A stretch of 64,000 nt of DNA from Chryseolinea soli (GTDB lineage: Bacteria; Bacteroidota; Bacteroidia; Cytophagales; Cyclobacteriaceae). Both the position numbers and the translations under genes were made by a program. The stretch covers positions 3,286,001 to 3,350,000 of the forward strand of contig NZ_CP032382.1 in the NCBI RefSeq assembly GCF_003589925.1. Reading direction: 5' to 3'. The notes under the pieces were generated by a model. It saw only the letters and a list, made by a program, of their open reading frames with translations. It ran no database searches and had not been told where the DNA came from. Every line of letters begins with the position of its first letter. Positions within the stretch are counted from its first letter, which is position 1. Below are positions 61,905 to 64,000 of the stretch, in pieces.

Positions 61905-63182
61905 TTAGGTAACCAGGTTTTGCGCCGATAGCTCCGCAACAGACCGGCAACCCGATAGCCCCAGCGTCAGATCGAAGTCGGCCATGAAATTGTTCAGCAC
62001 CTCCGTCACGCCTTCCTCGCCAGCCAGCGCCAGGCCATAAACATAGGGCCGGCCGATGCAAACCGCCGTGGCTCCCAGGGCCAGCGCCTTGAATGCATCG
62101 GCGCCACCGCGGATGCCGCTGTCGAGCAGGATGGGAATTTTTTTGTTGACCACGGCCGCGATCGCCGGCAAGGCCTGCAGTGTTCCGATGGCGCCATCTA
62201 CCTGGCGTCCGCCGTGGTTGGAGATCAGGATGCCGTCCATGCCGTGATCGATGGCTTTCAGGGCATCGTCGGGATGGAGAATGCCTTTCAGTACGATCGG
62301 GAGTTTTGTGCAGGAGCGAAGAAAGGCCAGGTCTTCCCAGGTGGTACACGGGTTGGAATAGGTTGAGACAAACGTGCGCACGGCCTTCACCGGTTTGCCG
62401 GACAAGAGCTTTTTGAGAAAGCCGCTTCCGGGATAGTGGTTCACCATCGAGACCAAACCCTGCAGCGTTCGAAGCGTGACGTGCCGTTTCATGTCGGGCG
62501 CATCGTCGGGCAGGTCCAGCATTTTTTGAAAGACAGGATCGCTGGTGTATTGGGCAATGCCTTTGCCTTCCAGAAAGGGGAGATAGGCCAGCTCCAGGTC
62601 GCGCGTGCGCCAACCCAGAAGGGTTGTGTCTAGCGTGACCACAATGGCGGAACAGCCACACTGTTCGGCGCGTCGCACAAAACTGGCGACAAGTTCATTC
62701 GACTTACTCCAGTAAAGCTGAAACCAACGGGGTGACTGGTGCATGACTTCGGCGCAGGCCTCCATAGGCCGCGAGGCCTGATTGGAGAAAATGTAAGGCA
62801 CACCAAACTGCGCGGCTACCCGGGCCACCGCGACGTCGGCTTCTTTGTGCACCATTTCCAAGACGCCGATGGGAGAGAGCAGAAAAGGGGTCGGAAGTTT
62901 CCGGCCGAAGAGTGTGATGGAGGTGTCGCGCTCACCCACATCGCGCAACATGCGCGGCACAATCTTGTATTTCTCAAAAGCGTCGCGGTTGTTGCGCATC
63001 GTGCTTTCCCGGCCTGCGCCCCCGGCCACGTAGGCAAACGCTTCGGGGCGCATCACGCCGGCAGCGGCCTCTTCCAGTCGCGCAAAATCAATGTTCACTT
63101 TGGGGCTTATCCCGGCAAAGCCTTTCAGATAAATTTCTTTTTGCCACATAGCATCAGCGGATGTGAGCAGGGAAGATAACAT
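61905..63182 (-). CDS. FMN-dependent 2-hydroxy acid oxidase, lactate 2-monooxygenase-like
   Basis: 425 residues, TIM barrel. The catalytic His-Arg pair is in ISNHGGRQVDGAIGTL, and FMN phosphate binding is in DSGIRGGADAFKALALGA followed by CIGRPYVYGLA. The N-terminal AFAYVAGGAGRESTMRNN carries the substrate Tyr. VTLDTTLLGWRTRDL holds the other FMN contacts and a loop-4 region longer than in glycolate oxidase. Length and the LGWRxRDL block fit lactate 2-monooxygenase or a near relative, which turns lactate and O2 to acetate and CO2. Start 63182, with 63149 (MWQKEIYLKG) as a shorter option. Single gene, leftward. Confidence 0.9.
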   Translation of the reverse strand: MLSSLLTSADAMWQKEIYLKGFAGISPKVNIDFARLEEAAAGVMRPEAFAYVAGGAGRESTMRNNRDAFEKYKIVPRMLRDVGERDTSITLFGRKLPTPFLLSPIGVLEMVHKEADVAVARVAAQFGVPYIFSNQASRPMEACAEVMHQSPRWFQLYWSKSNELVASFVRRAEQCGCSAIVVTLDTTLLGWRTRDLELAYLPFLEGKGIAQYTSDPVFQKMLDLPDDAPDMKRHVTLRTLQGLVSMVNHYPGSGFLKKLLSGKPVKAVRTFVSTYSNPCTTWEDLAFLRSCTKLPIVLKGILHPDDALKAIDHGMDGILISNHGGRQVDGAIGTLQALPAIAAVVNKKIPILLDSGIRGGADAFKALALGATAVCIGRPYVYGLALAGEEGVTEVLNNFMADFDLTLGLSGCRSVAELSAQNLVT

Positions 63183-63244
63183 TTATTGGCCGCACTTCGA
63201 CAACGGCTGGGCCAATTCTAAAAGATGGATCGGGAGAAAAAATG

Positions 63245-64000
63245 TTATCGCATGAGTCTGTACGAAAGACCAACACTGACGCCCGGCCGGTACTGTTTCA
63301 GCGTGAAAGGAACATGAAGCGTCTCATTCACCAGCCAAGTGCGCGTAACCGAAGGCTGCACGATGAACGTAAGGCGACCATTCAGCGCCAGCTCGGCACG
63401 ATACAATATCTGGTAGTTCAAATAGCTGGACGAAGAGTTGTCATAGGGCTCACTGGACGAAGCATGGGCCAGCCCCTTTTGATATTGAAGACCCAGTCCG
63501 ATCTTATGCGAAAGCCGGTTTTCCGTCAGTGTATACAAAACGCCGGCCTGTGCGCCGATGTTCAGCATGCTGTAGGAAACCGAACGCTCTGCCGTGGTGG
63601 GTTTGACGGTATAGGAAAGATCGTCCCCACCATTTTCGATCACAAAGCTGCCCGAGCTTTGATAGGTGTATTGCAGGGTTTGCGACTGGTGATAGACCGA
63701 CAAGCCTGCGAAGTACTCAAACTTCTTCGACAACCGACCCTGCACGCCAGCCTCCAACCCAATTCCAAGCCGGTCGCCCGAAAGGATGGAAGGCTTGTTG
63801 AATTTCTGAATGATCACCCCGTCGCGAGCCGAGGGCGTGGCGGTTTGAAAGGAGAGGGTAGGACTGAACAACGCATAAAATGAAATGCCTGCCCGTTTCT
63901 TTTTGGGGCGGTTATAGGGGACCGTTTGCCCATCCGTCACGGCCGAGTCTGCAGGGGACAGATTAATCAAAACCCCGTTCAGTTGGGATGAGTCGCTAGC
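63245..64000 (-). CDS. Outer-membrane beta-barrel protein (5' end outside window)
   Basis: The frame is open to the last base, so the N-terminus is missing; about 251 residues are visible. After a Lys-rich turn (NRPKKKRAGISFYALFSPTL) comes a chain of amphipathic strands with aromatic edges, ending in QYRPGVSVGLSYRL, as in eight-stranded or porin-like barrels of Bacteroidota (OMP_b-brl type). In many such genes a cytoplasmic/anti-sigma-like N-terminal part and one span precede the barrel; this would lie outside the window and cannot be checked. Confidence 0.75.
   Translation of the reverse strand, partial: ASDSSQLNGVLINLSPADSAVTDGQTVPYNRPKKKRAGISFYALFSPTLSFQTATPSARDGVIIQKFNKPSILSGDRLGIGLEAGVQGRLSKKFEYFAGLSVYHQSQTLQYTYQSSGSFVIENGGDDLSYTVKPTTAERSVSYSMLNIGAQAGVLYTLTENRLSHKIGLGLQYQKGLAHASSSEPYDNSSSSYLNYQILYRAELALNGRLTFIVQPSVTRTWLVNETLHVPFTLKQYRPGVSVGLSYRLMR

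Overview
The window looks like a chromosomal segment of a Bacteroidota bacterium, most likely a soil or freshwater member of the Cytophagales (the order is inferred). The evidence is a SusC/SusD pair under a one-protein hybrid two-component regulator, a type IX secretion C-terminal sorting domain, three large FtsX/MacB-type permeases with no ATPase beside them, weak Shine-Dalgarno sequences, and a promoter of the Bacteroidota form TTG-N19-TAnnTTT. Composition is near half G+C over the metabolic genes and clearly AT-richer by eye in the accessory blocks at about 29.9-34.3, 44-46 and 50.4-58.6 kb.

Layout. 1-7.3 kb holds mixed metabolic and regulatory genes: a partial FAD reductase, a VOC/DUF4199/DUF1801 operon, a GlxA-type regulator, an acyltransferase, a secreted cupin, an ArsR-like regulator and a glyoxalase-fold protein. 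7.5-24.9 kb is a polysaccharide utilization locus. The regulator is divergent from a run of GH130 phosphorylase, MFS transporter, lipoprotein of an unassigned toroid-like family, SusC, SusD and LamG surface lipoprotein, followed after a terminator by a second, larger, T9SS-secreted member of the same unassigned family. GH130 points to mannosides as substrate. 24.9-29.7 kb holds a NAGPA-family protein, a membrane protein, a permease and a DUF4440 protein.

29.9-33.1 kb is a two-gene unit resembling the Septu (PtuA/PtuB) anti-phage system. Here an HNH domain is fused to the front of the ATPase, and a free HNH protein related to that fused domain follows. The fused HNH has Asn where the free one has His in the nuclease motif. 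This is one of the two best candidates for an undescribed system.

33.5-50.2 kb holds hydrolases, a PadR-controlled permease with a clear operator-like palindrome, an FG-GAP protein, a DUF5060/DUF4038-type glycosidase, a tandem duplication of a lipoprotein esterase including its upstream DNA, a methyltransferase, a J-domain/KTSC protein, a START protein and a third permease. 50.4-54.4 kb is the second notable system. It is a Dlt-like cassette read leftward: adenylation enzyme fused to its carrier protein, DltD-like SGNH protein, MBOAT acyltransferase, and a 46-residue membrane microprotein whose last six residues recall the C-terminal motif of DltX. This would be an acyl or aminoacyl transfer machine for a periplasmic or surface polymer in a Gram-negative that lacks teichoic acid.

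54.9-58.5 kb is a redox cassette (AraC regulator, SDR, two aldo/keto reductases) in two transcription units whose upstream regions share about 75 bp, so they are probably one regulon. A tRNA-Arg(CCT) with a terminator follows. The window ends with paaN, a DUF4197 lipoprotein, an FMN-dependent 2-hydroxy acid oxidase and a partial outer-membrane beta-barrel protein.
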